The position numbers and the translations under genes are program-made. From assembly GCA_964456445.1 (NCBI GenBank), contig CAYWBI010000030.1, positions 1 through 27,479 on the forward strand: a stretch of DNA of 27,479 bases. Direction: 5' to 3'. Source of the DNA: CAYWBI01 sp964456445 (lineage in GTDB: Bacteria > Calditrichota > Calditrichia > Calditrichales > J004). The notes under the pieces are model-generated. The model ran no database searches. It saw only the letters and a list, made by a program, of their open reading frames with translations, and was not told the DNA's origin. Below, in pieces: positions 1 to 8,279 of the stretch (within the stretch, counting starts at the first letter, position 1; each line of letters starts with the position of its first letter).

Positions 1-61
1 TTTGCACCTGTTTTTTAAAGATTAGTGAGCATGTATTTTAATTTATCCCATTTAGATTATA

Positions 62-99
62 TATAATTTCGGGCATATAAGCAGGTACCCTGGGATACC
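62..99 (+). promoter_or_regulatory. possible promoter and leader hairpin of the cytochrome/molybdoprotein operon
   Basis: A perfect TATAAT box lies at 62-67 in an AT-rich stretch. I find no convincing -35 hexamer at the usual distance. A small hairpin follows at 84-99 (GGTACCC / GGGATACC, one mismatch, 2-nt loop). The first start codon is about 85 bases downstream of the box. The -10 match is direct; the promoter role is inferred and weak. Confidence 0.25.
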
Positions 100-153
100 T
101 TAGCTTTTTGAAGATGACGTTGCATAGAGGAATTGGTTATAAGAGGAGATATG

Positions 154-666
154 ATGGGATCGCCAACAAAAAAAATAGTTCTTGCAGTTGCATTATTTGT
201 TGTTGTAATCATTGGCGGTAATATAATTACGCAGAACCAAGAGATTGTGCAACCTATTAAATACAGCCATAAAATACATATTGAAGAAGCGGAACTCGAA
301 TGCACGGATTGTCATATTTATGTGGAGAAAAATGCGCGTGCAACAATTCCAAACATCGAAATATGTGCGGATTGTCATTCCGACGAGCCACTGGGCGATT
401 CAGCGGAAGAAGTAAAATTACTCGAGTACATATCCAATAACAAAAGAATCCCCTGGGTACAAATTTATAATGTGCCCGACCATGTTTATTTCTCCCATCG
501 CAGACATGTAAAAATAGGTGAACTGAACTGTAAGTCGTGTCATGGAAATGTTGCAGAGCTTCAAGAGCCTGCATCTCACCAATTAGTAAAAATTTCAATG
601 GACAACTGCATTGATTGCCATCGGGAGCATGATGTGGCCAGGGACTGTATTGGTTGTCATATTTAA
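154..666 (+). CDS. membrane-anchored pentahaem c-type cytochrome (ActA/QrcA-like subunit)
   Basis: This 170-residue protein has an uncleaved-looking N-terminal membrane segment (residues 8-25) and then a periplasmic domain with five CxxCH haem sites: C50-H54, C71-H75, C126-H130, C152-H156 and C165-H169. Two of them are preceded by a FSHRRH/YSHKIH element, as in cytochrome c7/c3-type folds, where such histidines serve as distal haem ligands. It opens a six-gene operon, and the next gene starts 20 bp later. Five haems plus an N-terminal anchor match ActA of alternative complex III; QrcA of Desulfovibrio has six. The start chosen is the second of two adjacent ATGs (151 and 154), because AGGAG at 144-148 then sits 5 nt upstream. 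A TTG at 133 would give a longer version but lacks a ribosome site. Its role is probably electron exchange between the complex and soluble cytochromes. Confidence 0.88.
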   Translation: MGSPTKKIVLAVALFVVVIIGGNIITQNQEIVQPIKYSHKIHIEEAELECTDCHIYVEKNARATIPNIEICADCHSDEPLGDSAEEVKLLEYISNNKRIPWVQIYNVPDHVYFSHRRHVKIGELNCKSCHGNVAELQEPASHQLVKISMDNCIDCHREHDVARDCIGCHI

Positions 667-686
667 TCAATATTTAGGAGAAAAAA

Positions 687-3119
687 TTGAAAATAGATCG
701 TCGGGATTTTATTCGATTGTTAGGAACCGCGGTAGGCGGTGCAGCTTTAGCATCAACCGGGTTCGGTCAAATATATGAAGTACCGGAAAAGCTTCTGAGT
801 AAAATTAAAAATGGCCCGGGAAATATAGCATGGAAATCCACTGTTTGTGGTTTGTGCAGTGCGGGATGCGGATTAAAGATTAAAACGGTTGACGGCCTTC
901 CCGTATATTTGAAGGGCAACCCAAACTATCCGGTTAATTCCGGCGGCGTATGTCCTGCTGCACATGGATCACTTGAACTATTGTTCCATCCCGAAAGGCT
1001 TAAGGGCCCGATGAAACGCATTGGCGTTGCAGGAAGCAATAAATTTATGGCAATCTCATGGGACGAAGCCTTGCAAATAGTCTCTTCGAAATTAATGCAG
1101 TTGCGAAAAGAGAACAAACCGGAAAGCCTGGCCTTTTTAGCCTCGGGAGACAAGGGCCTTTCGATGAATGTGGCGGCCGATTTTATGCGGGCTTACGGAT
1201 CGCCTAATTTTTTTGAATTCTCATTCGACTCTAACAACACAACGGGTTTAAATCTTCAGACGGGAATTGACAGGGTCCCATCTTATGATATTTCCAATGC
1301 CGAAGTAGTCCTGACTCTTGGCGCAAATATCCTTGAAAGCGAGCTTTCACCTGTTTTTTACACGAAGCAATTAAGCCGGCGCAAAGGCTCAAGTGAAGGA
1401 CAAATCAATTTGATCCATGTGAATTCACGTCAGGATTTAACGGGGATGTTCGCCAATCTTTTTGTTCCCATAAAACCGGAAACAATGGGCGCCTTTGCAC
1501 TGGGTCTGGCGTACGTTCTTATAAGGGAGGAAATGTTCGATCCACGGTTTGTTTCGGTGCATACCTTTGGGTACGAAGCCTGGAAAGATGCATCGGGAAA
1601 ATTGCATGAAGGATTTAAAGATTTTGTGCTCAACAATTACTATCCGGAAAAGGTATCGGAAATAACCGGCGTGCCTTCATCCATGATACTGCACGTAGCC
1701 CGTCAATTGGGGAATAACGCTCCCGCGGTGGTAATAGGCGGTAATATGCTTAATGAAAGCACAAACGGGGTTTATTCCCAAATGGCCGTCAATTCCCTAA
1801 ATGCCCTCTTGGGAAATTATGGCAAAAAGGGCGGTGTACTTCTTTTCCCCCGGCTAAATGGAAATTCCGGGGCAGTATTGGATGCAACTTCAAAGCGCGG
1901 ATTAAAACAAATGAAAGCGGATAGCGGAAAGTACCCTTTTACGGCTTTTGCACCCGATCAATTTGCCAAAAATGTAAATACCGGCTTTGATTATCCAATA
2001 GAAATGCTGTTTATATATAAAGGGAACCCATTATTTCAAACATTAAATAAACAAGGTCTTTCCGAAGCATTTAAAAAAATATCGCTTGTTGTAAGCTTTG
2101 ACCAGTTTATTAATGAATCGAATATATATGCGGACTTAATTTTGCCTATAGATAGCTTCCTTGAGGAATGGGAGGTTGTAAGCGATACGGACGGCGTGCC
2201 CTTTCAACATGCCGGCATACGTCAGCCCGTTGTTGAAAAGTTCCATGATACCCGCCAGATGGCCGATGTATTAATCGAACTGAGCAAAGGGGTCGGAGGC
2301 GCGCTGGCAAAAACATTTCAGGTAGCTTCTTACCCTGAATTTGTAAAAACAAAAATGAAAAAAATCTACAGAAGTGGATTAGGTGCTGTTGCGACCGAAA
2401 AAATAGAAGGTTCCTGGTTGGAATTTATACAACAACGCGGCTGGCATATAGGGCGTTACCAATCGTTTGATGATTTTTGGGACTTACTTGTAGAGAACGG
2501 GGGATGGTGGAATCCCAACACAAAGCCGATAAATGTGAATAAAATGTTTCTGACTAAAACAAGAAAATTTGAATTCTATTCAAAGACCCTGGAAAAAGAA
2601 CTAAATTCATCCCCGAAAAAATTTGCTTCCATTCTTGAAAAATTGAGTATTAATGCACGCGGGGACGCCGCCTATCTACCGCACTACGAACAACCTATGA
2701 CAACCGATGGTAAAGCCATAAATCTGGTTATGTTCAGAAATAATATAAACCGCGATGGCAACAATGCGAATTTGCCCATCCTGCAGGAAATGTTTGGAAT
2801 TGGTGTGCGTTATTATTGGGGCACCTGGGCTGAGATGAACAAACTGACAGCGCTAAAAAACAAAGTGGATGAAAATGACGATATCTGGATTACGTCCGAT
2901 ATCGGCAGCATAAAGGCCCGTGTGCGCATCATTCCATCGATGCCGGAAGATGTGGTCGCCGTTCCTTTTGGGATGGGCCATTCAAACTTTGGAAAATATG
3001 CCGACGGATTTGGAAGCAATCCGACGGTGATCATGAAAAATCAATATGATATGCTTAGTGGAAAACCCGCATATCAATCCACTAAGGTCAGTATTTCAAA
3101 AGTAGCTGAGGGAGCGTAA
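687..3119 (+). CDS. molybdopterin oxidoreductase-family subunit, Tat-exported (QrcB/ActB/PsrA-like)
   Basis: An 810-residue member of the complex iron-sulfur molybdoenzyme superfamily. The N-terminus carries a twin-arginine signal (RRDFIR, residues 5-10) followed by a hydrophobic stretch ending near residue 27, so it is exported folded. A [4Fe-4S] site is complete: C54, C57, C61 and C89. The usual metal-ligand cysteine after the GSPN motif (171-174) is absent; serine 182 lies at that place, so the subunit may bind a bis-MGD cofactor unusually or not at all, as reported for QrcB and ActB. Translation starts at TTG with AGGAG at 676-680, 6 nt upstream; no in-frame ATG exists until residue 109. 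It lies directly ahead of its ferredoxin partner, which is fused to this subunit in ActB but separate here. The substrate, if any, cannot be told from sequence alone. Confidence 0.88.
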   Translation: MKIDRRDFIRLLGTAVGGAALASTGFGQIYEVPEKLLSKIKNGPGNIAWKSTVCGLCSAGCGLKIKTVDGLPVYLKGNPNYPVNSGGVCPAAHGSLELLFHPERLKGPMKRIGVAGSNKFMAISWDEALQIVSSKLMQLRKENKPESLAFLASGDKGLSMNVAADFMRAYGSPNFFEFSFDSNNTTGLNLQTGIDRVPSYDISNAEVVLTLGANILESELSPVFYTKQLSRRKGSSEGQINLIHVNSRQDLTGMFANLFVPIKPETMGAFALGLAYVLIREEMFDPRFVSVHTFGYEAWKDASGKLHEGFKDFVLNNYYPEKVSEITGVPSSMILHVARQLGNNAPAVVIGGNMLNESTNGVYSQMAVNSLNALLGNYGKKGGVLLFPRLNGNSGAVLDATSKRGLKQMKADSGKYPFTAFAPDQFAKNVNTGFDYPIEMLFIYKGNPLFQTLNKQGLSEAFKKISLVVSFDQFINESNIYADLILPIDSFLEEWEVVSDTDGVPFQHAGIRQPVVEKFHDTRQMADVLIELSKGVGGALAKTFQVASYPEFVKTKMKKIYRSGLGAVATEKIEGSWLEFIQQRGWHIGRYQSFDDFWDLLVENGGWWNPNTKPINVNKMFLTKTRKFEFYSKTLEKELNSSPKKFASILEKLSINARGDAAYLPHYEQPMTTDGKAINLVMFRNNINRDGNNANLPILQEMFGIGVRYYWGTWAEMNKLTALKNKVDENDDIWITSDIGSIKARVRIIPSMPEDVVAVPFGMGHSNFGKYADGFGSNPTVIMKNQYDMLSGKPAYQSTKVSISKVAEGA

Positions 3120-3120
3120 A

Positions 3121-3804
3121 ATGGCTAAATGGGGTATGGTAGTAGATTTAGATAAATGTACCGGTTGTGGTTCCTGTGTTTCGGCCTGCAAATTAGAAAA
3201 TAACATTGCAATTGTCGCCCCACAGGAAGCCAATGACGGCCGGGTGATGTTTTGGATCGACATGATGACCGAACATAAGGGAGAATATCCTGATATAAAA
3301 ACAAAACGGGTTCCCAAGCCCTGTTTCCATTGCGATAACCCGCCGTGTATAAAGGTATGCCCGGTGCATGCAACCTATAAAAACGATGAAGGACTGGTTG
3401 GGCAGGTTTACCACCGGTGTATCGGATGCCGATATTGTATGGCGGCATGTCCTTATACATCCAAGGTGTTTAACTGGTATGAACCAAAATGGGATGAGGG
3501 ATTTAACCAATGTCATAACCCGGATGTTTCATTGCGCATGAAAGGCGTTGTAGAAAAATGCTCATTCTGTTCGCACCGTTTAATTAAGGCCCGGGAAGAT
3601 GCTGCTGCCGAAGAACGTGATTTAGTGGACGGTGATTACAATACGGCTTGTCAGGAAAATTGCCCGGCGGATGCAATTTTTTTCGGTGACCTTGAAAATA
3701 AATCCAGCAAGATATATAAATTAGCCAAAAGTCCTCGCGCGCACAGAATGATGGATGATTTGGGAACGGAGCCTAAAGTGATTTATCTATCGTATCGGGA
3801 GTAA
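3121..3804 (+). CDS. four-cluster ferredoxin subunit (PsrB/NrfC/QrcC-like)
   Basis: This 227-residue electron-transfer subunit has sixteen cysteines arranged for four [4Fe-4S] clusters: C13/16/19/23, C68/71/76/80, C100/103/106/110, and a last group C147/C150/C177/C181 with a long insertion. This is the DmsB/PsrB pattern. It has no signal peptide, so it is presumably exported piggyback with the Tat-signal-bearing subunit encoded just before it (1-bp gap). It should carry electrons between the molybdoprotein-like subunit and the NrfD membrane subunit encoded 3 bp downstream. Confidence 0.92.
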   Translation: MAKWGMVVDLDKCTGCGSCVSACKLENNIAIVAPQEANDGRVMFWIDMMTEHKGEYPDIKTKRVPKPCFHCDNPPCIKVCPVHATYKNDEGLVGQVYHRCIGCRYCMAACPYTSKVFNWYEPKWDEGFNQCHNPDVSLRMKGVVEKCSFCSHRLIKAREDAAAEERDLVDGDYNTACQENCPADAIFFGDLENKSSKIYKLAKSPRAHRMMDDLGTEPKVIYLSYRE

Positions 3805-3807
3805 AAT

Positions 3808-5139
3808 ATGGCAGATAACTTTCAAAATGAATTGGACGAGGCCCTTTATCGGCCGATCTATGAAACCGGCAAGGGTTTTTATTACACCGTTGCAATGCTG
3901 CTTGCTGTTATCGTTTGGGCCGCATATACCTTTATAAATCAAGTGTATTATGGTTTGGGTGTAACGGGGATGAACCAGCCGGTCAGCTGGGGGTTTTATA
4001 TCGTAAACTTTGTATTTTTTATTGGCATAAGTCATGCCGGGACGCTGATATCGGCCATTTTAAGATTATCAAAAGCAGAGTGGCGCCGACCTATTACACG
4101 CATGGCGGAAGTGATCACGGCCATAGTTTTAGCTATCGGCGGTCTTCAGCCAATAATTGATTTGGGCCGTCCTGATAGGGTGCTGAACGTTTTTACCGCC
4201 GGAAGGCTTCAATCTCCCCTGCTTTGGGATGTGACATCAATAACCGCATATTTTACGGCAAGCACGGTTTATCTCTACCTGCCAATGATCCCGGATATAG
4301 CCAAACTTAGGGACAGAGGTGGAAAGTTAACTAAATTTTATGGCTTTTTATCGTGGGGCTGGCACGGAACCCCGAAACAAAAAAAGACCCTGGAAAGAGC
4401 AATAAATGTTTTAATGATTATGGTAATTCCGATCGCAATTTCTGTACATACCGTGATCTCATATATCTTTTCAATGACCCTGCAACCCGGATGGCACAGT
4501 ACAATATTTGGCCCTTATTTTGTTGTCGGCGCTATCTTCTCTGGTATTGCGGCCTTAATGATAGTTATGATTGTGTTCCGTAAAGTTTATCATTTTGAAC
4601 AATATTTAAAGGAGGTTCATTTTAAATATTTGGGCACTTTGCTCCTGATCATGTCGCTACTATGGTTTTACTTTACCTTTTCAGAGTATCTAACGGGTGT
4701 GTTCGGCGCCGAACCAAATGAAATGAAAACGATTATGTACAAATTCACCGGACCTTTTGCGCTGTATTTTTGGGGAATGGTTTTATGTAATTTCGTCATA
4801 CCGGTAATCATACTTAGTTTTAAAAGATTTAAAAAAATCCCTGGAATTTTAATTGCCTCAATTACCGTGGTTATTGGCATGTGGCTCGAACGGTTGATTA
4901 TCGTTGTTCCATCGCTTGCGAACCCGCGTCTTGAAATTCCACAGGGTTTTTATTTTCCGTCTCTTACCGAGTGGTCCATATTTATAGGTGGTGTTGCCGC
5001 CTTTATACTTGGATACACTCTTTTTTCCAAGTTTTTTCCACTGATCTCGATTTGGGAGATAGAAGAGGGCAGAAAAGAAATTCATCTTGTAGAAGAGAGA
5101 ATTCATAGCTATATGCCGGATGTGAAAGTCAATCAATAA
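3808..5139 (+). CDS. NrfD/PsrC-family quinone-interacting integral membrane subunit
   Basis: A 443-residue polytopic protein with about ten hydrophobic segments, longer than the eight-helix PsrC and in the size range of ten-helix QrcD and ActC. Family features include the GISHAGTLISAILRL stretch in the second helix region (residues about 72-86) and the QSPLLWD segment near residue 125, both typical of the NrfD group. It should hold the quinol/quinone site and anchor the ferredoxin and catalytic-like subunits on the outer face of the membrane. A soluble tail of about 30 charged residues closes the protein. The next gene starts 13 bp later, so the operon continues. Confidence 0.9.
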   Translation: MADNFQNELDEALYRPIYETGKGFYYTVAMLLAVIVWAAYTFINQVYYGLGVTGMNQPVSWGFYIVNFVFFIGISHAGTLISAILRLSKAEWRRPITRMAEVITAIVLAIGGLQPIIDLGRPDRVLNVFTAGRLQSPLLWDVTSITAYFTASTVYLYLPMIPDIAKLRDRGGKLTKFYGFLSWGWHGTPKQKKTLERAINVLMIMVIPIAISVHTVISYIFSMTLQPGWHSTIFGPYFVVGAIFSGIAALMIVMIVFRKVYHFEQYLKEVHFKYLGTLLLIMSLLWFYFTFSEYLTGVFGAEPNEMKTIMYKFTGPFALYFWGMVLCNFVIPVIILSFKRFKKIPGILIASITVVIGMWLERLIIVVPSLANPRLEIPQGFYFPSLTEWSIFIGGVAAFILGYTLFSKFFPLISIWEIEEGRKEIHLVEERIHSYMPDVKVNQ

Positions 5140-5152
5140 GTTTGAGGTAAAA

Positions 5153-5431
5153 ATGAAAGCAAAAAACAAATCATATTATACCAGGCCCGTTTTTCTTGCA
5201 CAAATAATCAGTCTGTTATTAATCTGGCTATTGGTCCTGGGCATAGCCTTATGGATAAGCAATTTAATCTATCTTTCTATTGATTTACATGATTCGTTCG
5301 GGGCTTCCCTGGGGATTAGTATTGTCGCTGTTCCTGTTTTTATTGCGCTTGCAGGCATCCTTACATACGTGTTTGTAGGTTTGCAGAAAGAAGCCAGAAA
5401 ACTATATACTTCTAAGGGGGATGAAAAATGA
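5153..5431 (+). CDS. small two-helix membrane protein of the respiratory operon
   Basis: This 92-residue protein has two clear transmembrane segments (about residues 15-40 and 52-76) separated by a short loop with acidic residues and a histidine, and a basic cytoplasmic-type tail (QKEARKLYTSKGDEK). It starts 13 bp after the NrfD gene and overlaps the following cytochrome gene by 4 bases (ATGA), so translation is probably coupled. I do not recognise a named family. By position it is likely an accessory membrane subunit or assembly factor of the complex; ActD and ActF occupy similar operon positions in alternative complex III but are larger. Confidence 0.75.
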   Translation: MKAKNKSYYTRPVFLAQIISLLLIWLLVLGIALWISNLIYLSIDLHDSFGASLGISIVAVPVFIALAGILTYVFVGLQKEARKLYTSKGDEK

Positions 5432-6582
5432 AATTAACGGCGTTACTGCTTATAATGTCGCTTAATCTTTTCGGCCAGGCATTAAAAATGCCGGACAATC
5501 CTCTCGAAGGAAGGTTGGTATTTGAGGATAAGGGTTGTCTGCAATGTCACTCATTGTCAGGTTATGGTGGAAATGATGGACCCGATTTAATGAAACAACA
5601 ATTTTATGGAAGTTTCAGCGTTTTAGCGGCCCTTATATGGAACCATATCCCAAAAATGAACCGGATGTTCAGAAAGCTTCATCGGGAAAGGCCATTTATA
5701 AGCAATAAAGATATGGTACGTTTGGTCGGCTTTATTTATTACCTACACTATTTAGGACAACCGGGAAGCGTCTCACATGGAAAAGCCCTTCTCAGGAAAA
5801 AGGGCTGTTTAAGCTGTCATTCGATTAAGCGTAAAGGGGACAATGCAGCACCTGATTTTGCAGAAATCGAATTCAACACGTCGCCACTTTTTATGGTTCA
5901 AACAATGTGGAACCATTTCCCTAAAATGTCACGGAAATTTTCGGCCAAAAGCAAGAGACTTCCCACGCTGCTTGGTAAAGACGTTGTCGATATTGCCTCG
6001 TATATTCAAACAATAAGCCCAAAAACTGTAAATACAAAAATGACCCCGGGAAACCCCAATAATGGTGAAAAAGTATTCAGGCTAAAAGGATGTCTGAACT
6101 GCCATAATGCAGATGAAATAGCGACAGAAAAAGCAGCCCCATCACTTAAACGCTTAAAGCTTCATTTAAGTGTAACGGAAATTGGCGCTTTGATGTGGAA
6201 CCATGCTGATTCCATGCAAGAATCGATGAGTGAAGAACAAATTGCATGGCCAACGTTTAAAGGCACGGAAATGGCAGATTTAATAGCATACCTTTATTTT
6301 CTGGATTTTCAGGATAAAGCTGGAAACCCCATCGAGGGAGAGGTTGTGTTTGAAGATAAAAGATGTATCACCTGTCATGGCTCCGATGACGATATTGGGC
6401 CAAATTTAACAAATGGGTTTAAATTGAAGTCACCCGTGCAGATGATTACAAAGATGTGGAACCATTCTGCGGGAATGGAGGACGAGATACTCTCGTCCAA
6501 CGAAAACTGGCCTAAATTAAGCGCAGATGATTTTATAAATCTATATGCTTTTTTTACAAAAAACATACAAAAAGACAAATAA
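5428..6582 (+). CDS. secreted tetrahaem c-type cytochrome with four tandem domains
   Basis: This 384-residue protein begins with a signal peptide (about residues 1-18) and then repeats one cytochrome c module four times. Haem sites are C37-H41, C127-H131, C222-H226 and C313-H317. Each is followed about 30 residues later by an invariant WNHxxxM element (W71, W161, W257, W344), whose methionine (M77, M167, M263, M350) is a good candidate for the sixth haem ligand. The repeat period is about 90 residues, which points to internal duplication. The start ATG overlaps the previous stop and is preceded by AAGGGGG at 5414-5420. As the last gene of the operon, it is the probable soluble or lipid-free electron carrier exchanging electrons with the pentahaem subunit; direction is unknown. 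Confidence 0.9.
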   Translation: MKLTALLLIMSLNLFGQALKMPDNPLEGRLVFEDKGCLQCHSLSGYGGNDGPDLMKQQFYGSFSVLAALIWNHIPKMNRMFRKLHRERPFISNKDMVRLVGFIYYLHYLGQPGSVSHGKALLRKKGCLSCHSIKRKGDNAAPDFAEIEFNTSPLFMVQTMWNHFPKMSRKFSAKSKRLPTLLGKDVVDIASYIQTISPKTVNTKMTPGNPNNGEKVFRLKGCLNCHNADEIATEKAAPSLKRLKLHLSVTEIGALMWNHADSMQESMSEEQIAWPTFKGTEMADLIAYLYFLDFQDKAGNPIEGEVVFEDKRCITCHGSDDDIGPNLTNGFKLKSPVQMITKMWNHSAGMEDEILSSNENWPKLSADDFINLYAFFTKNIQKDK

Positions 6583-6995
6583 AGCACAACCCCGGTTCCC
6601 TGTTTGCTGCTTGTAAAATATTCCATTTCTTTCAAACGGGGCTGATATCAAATCCAACCGCTTCCCGTTTATATAAAACGTTCGGGAATAATTTAAACAA
6701 AAGGCAGAACCGCCGTGAAATTTGTAAAAATGCGTTTTATGAATGTGAACGATTTTTTATTTATTTGTCTGACCGGACAATCACAAATTATATTGAACAA
6801 ATCTTTGCTTGACTTTGTCCTGAGATGCTTTAAATTAACTGTTTTTTCTGCCAATATAATATTTATTTTTATCAAAGGTCTAAAGACGTTAAATTTATCC
6901 CTTATAATAAAGAAGAGAATTCTTTTCAGCATGGTTCATTTACGCCGACAATCTACCTAAATTATAATACAAAGCTTTACCTATAAAAAAACAGC
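6583..6995. other. intergenic region between the respiratory operon and uppS
   Basis: About 410 bp without a convincing gene. It contains an inverted repeat TTCCCG / CGGGAA (6662-6667 and 6683-6688) around the AT palindrome TTTATATAAA, which may end the upstream operon, although no T-tract follows. A GTG-started frame of 81 codons at 6715-6960 is rich in Phe, Ile and Lys, lacks a ribosome site and resembles AT-rich noise. No tRNA-like fold was seen. Confidence 0.5.
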
Positions 6996-7838
6996 ATGGG
7001 CATAAAAAGCAAGGAACTGTTTAAAAATAAGATAATGGAAAATTCTTCCGATATAACATATCTCGAACTTGACGAAAAAATTAAGCTCTTGAAAGAACAC
7101 CCAAATCTGCCGAAACATATTGGTATTATCATGGATGGCAATGGACGCTGGGCAAAATCACAGGGATTAAACCGTCTTGCGGGCCACTCACGTGGTGTCG
7201 ATTCCGTCGAAGCCGTTGTGCAGGGGTGCTCCGAAATGGGGATTAACAACCTGACCATTTATACCTTTTCCGAGGAGAACTGGAAAAGACCGGCCTATGA
7301 AGTATCGGCATTAATGCAATTACTGGTGAACACTTTAAACAAACAACTGCGTTCGTTGTCCAGGCAAAATGTTCAAATCCGTACCATCGGCCATTTAAAC
7401 AAACTTCCGCTTATTGCGCAGAAAACCATGTTGTCCGCAATGCGTAAAACTAAACGAAATACCGGGCTAATCCTGAATGTGGCATTGTCCTATGGTGGCA
7501 GGCAGGAGCTTATTGACGCCTTTCGTAAGTTGGCCAATCTCGTTAAGCGGGGTGAGCTACAGCCGGATGAAATTGATGATGGTGCTATTTCACGTGAGTT
7601 GGATACCCATGGCCAACCGGACCCGGATTTGATAATTCGTACCGGCGGTGAGCACCGCATAAGCAATTTTCTATTGTGGCAAATTGCATATTCTGAAATT
7701 TTTGTTACACAAACACCGTGGCCTGAATTTAGAAAAGCCCAATTGGTGGATGCAATTTGGGACTTTATGCAAAGAGAGAGACGTTTTGGTTTAATTAGTG
7801 AACAAGTTCAAAATAACATAGCTGTACAAAACATCTAA
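6996..7838 (+). CDS. uppS: isoprenyl transferase (undecaprenyl diphosphate synthase)
   Basis: This cytoplasmic cis-prenyltransferase condenses isopentenyl diphosphate onto farnesyl diphosphate to build the C55 carrier for peptidoglycan and O-antigen. The signature HIGIIMDGNGRWA lies at residues 41-53 with the catalytic Asp47. The C-terminal signature is also present (RTGGEHRISNFLLWQ, then an aromatic Tyr and SEIFV), giving the diphosphate-binding arginine and the conserved glutamate. At 280 residues it is slightly longer than the usual 240-255 because of an N-terminal extension. A second ATG at 7035 (MENSSD) would give 267 residues; neither start has a clear ribosome site. The usual partner cdsA does not follow; an unrelated membrane protein does, overlapping by one base. 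Confidence 0.95.
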   Translation: MGIKSKELFKNKIMENSSDITYLELDEKIKLLKEHPNLPKHIGIIMDGNGRWAKSQGLNRLAGHSRGVDSVEAVVQGCSEMGINNLTIYTFSEENWKRPAYEVSALMQLLVNTLNKQLRSLSRQNVQIRTIGHLNKLPLIAQKTMLSAMRKTKRNTGLILNVALSYGGRQELIDAFRKLANLVKRGELQPDEIDDGAISRELDTHGQPDPDLIIRTGGEHRISNFLLWQIAYSEIFVTQTPWPEFRKAQLVDAIWDFMQRERRFGLISEQVQNNIAVQNI

Positions 7839-8254
7839 TGCCTTCCAGTAGCAATCTTCATAAATTAAAGCACTATTCGCTTTCGTTTAAATTGTTTTTT
7901 CAGGCTTTCTGGAAAACAATTGTAACTTGGGTAATATTGGTAACCTTTGTAGTAATTGCCATCCACAATAATGTGGACAAATCGGTTATTGGTGGTTTTG
8001 TTGTAATTTTTGGTATTATTTCCCAGGCTTTTATCGGATTGATAAATATCATTGGGTTATTACCTCTGGTTGGCCCGTTTGCCGCAAAAATTTTGGCCCT
8101 GCCGCTCTTTTGGTTGATAAACGGTCTGGGTTATTTTGTGTCCCTCCTGGCCATTAGACGTGGTTATAGTAAAGATGTAGTAAACTACCGCATCCTGACC
8201 GTGGTGTTATTGACCGGGATTGTGATAGGATTTATTCTTGGTAAATTAATATAA
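7838..8254 (+). CDS. unrecognised polytopic membrane protein
   Basis: This 138-residue, strongly hydrophobic protein has four predicted membrane segments: about residues 25-43, 49-73, 78-106 and 118-136. It has a basic N-terminus and a basic loop (RRGYSKDVVNYR) before the last helix. Its ATG shares a base with the stop codon of uppS (TAATG), so it is co-translated with it, and folC follows 25 bp later. I do not recognise a family. The position between uppS and folC, where many bacteria carry cdsA, suggests a membrane or envelope role, but this is only context. Confidence 0.75.
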   Translation: MPSSSNLHKLKHYSLSFKLFFQAFWKTIVTWVILVTFVVIAIHNNVDKSVIGGFVVIFGIISQAFIGLINIIGLLPLVGPFAAKILALPLFWLINGLGYFVSLLAIRRGYSKDVVNYRILTVVLLTGIVIGFILGKLI

Positions 8255-8279
8255 GATAAAAGTTTTATCCGATACTCTC

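Noticed and set aside
6590..6641. CCCCG/CGGGG pair after the tetrahaem cytochrome gene as a terminator
   Set aside because: Only five pairs with a 42-base loop and no T-tract.
6715..6960. 81-codon GTG-started frame between the respiratory operon and uppS
   Set aside because: There is no ribosome site, no recognisable motif, a composition typical of AT-rich non-coding DNA, and an opposite-strand frame of similar size covers the same bases.
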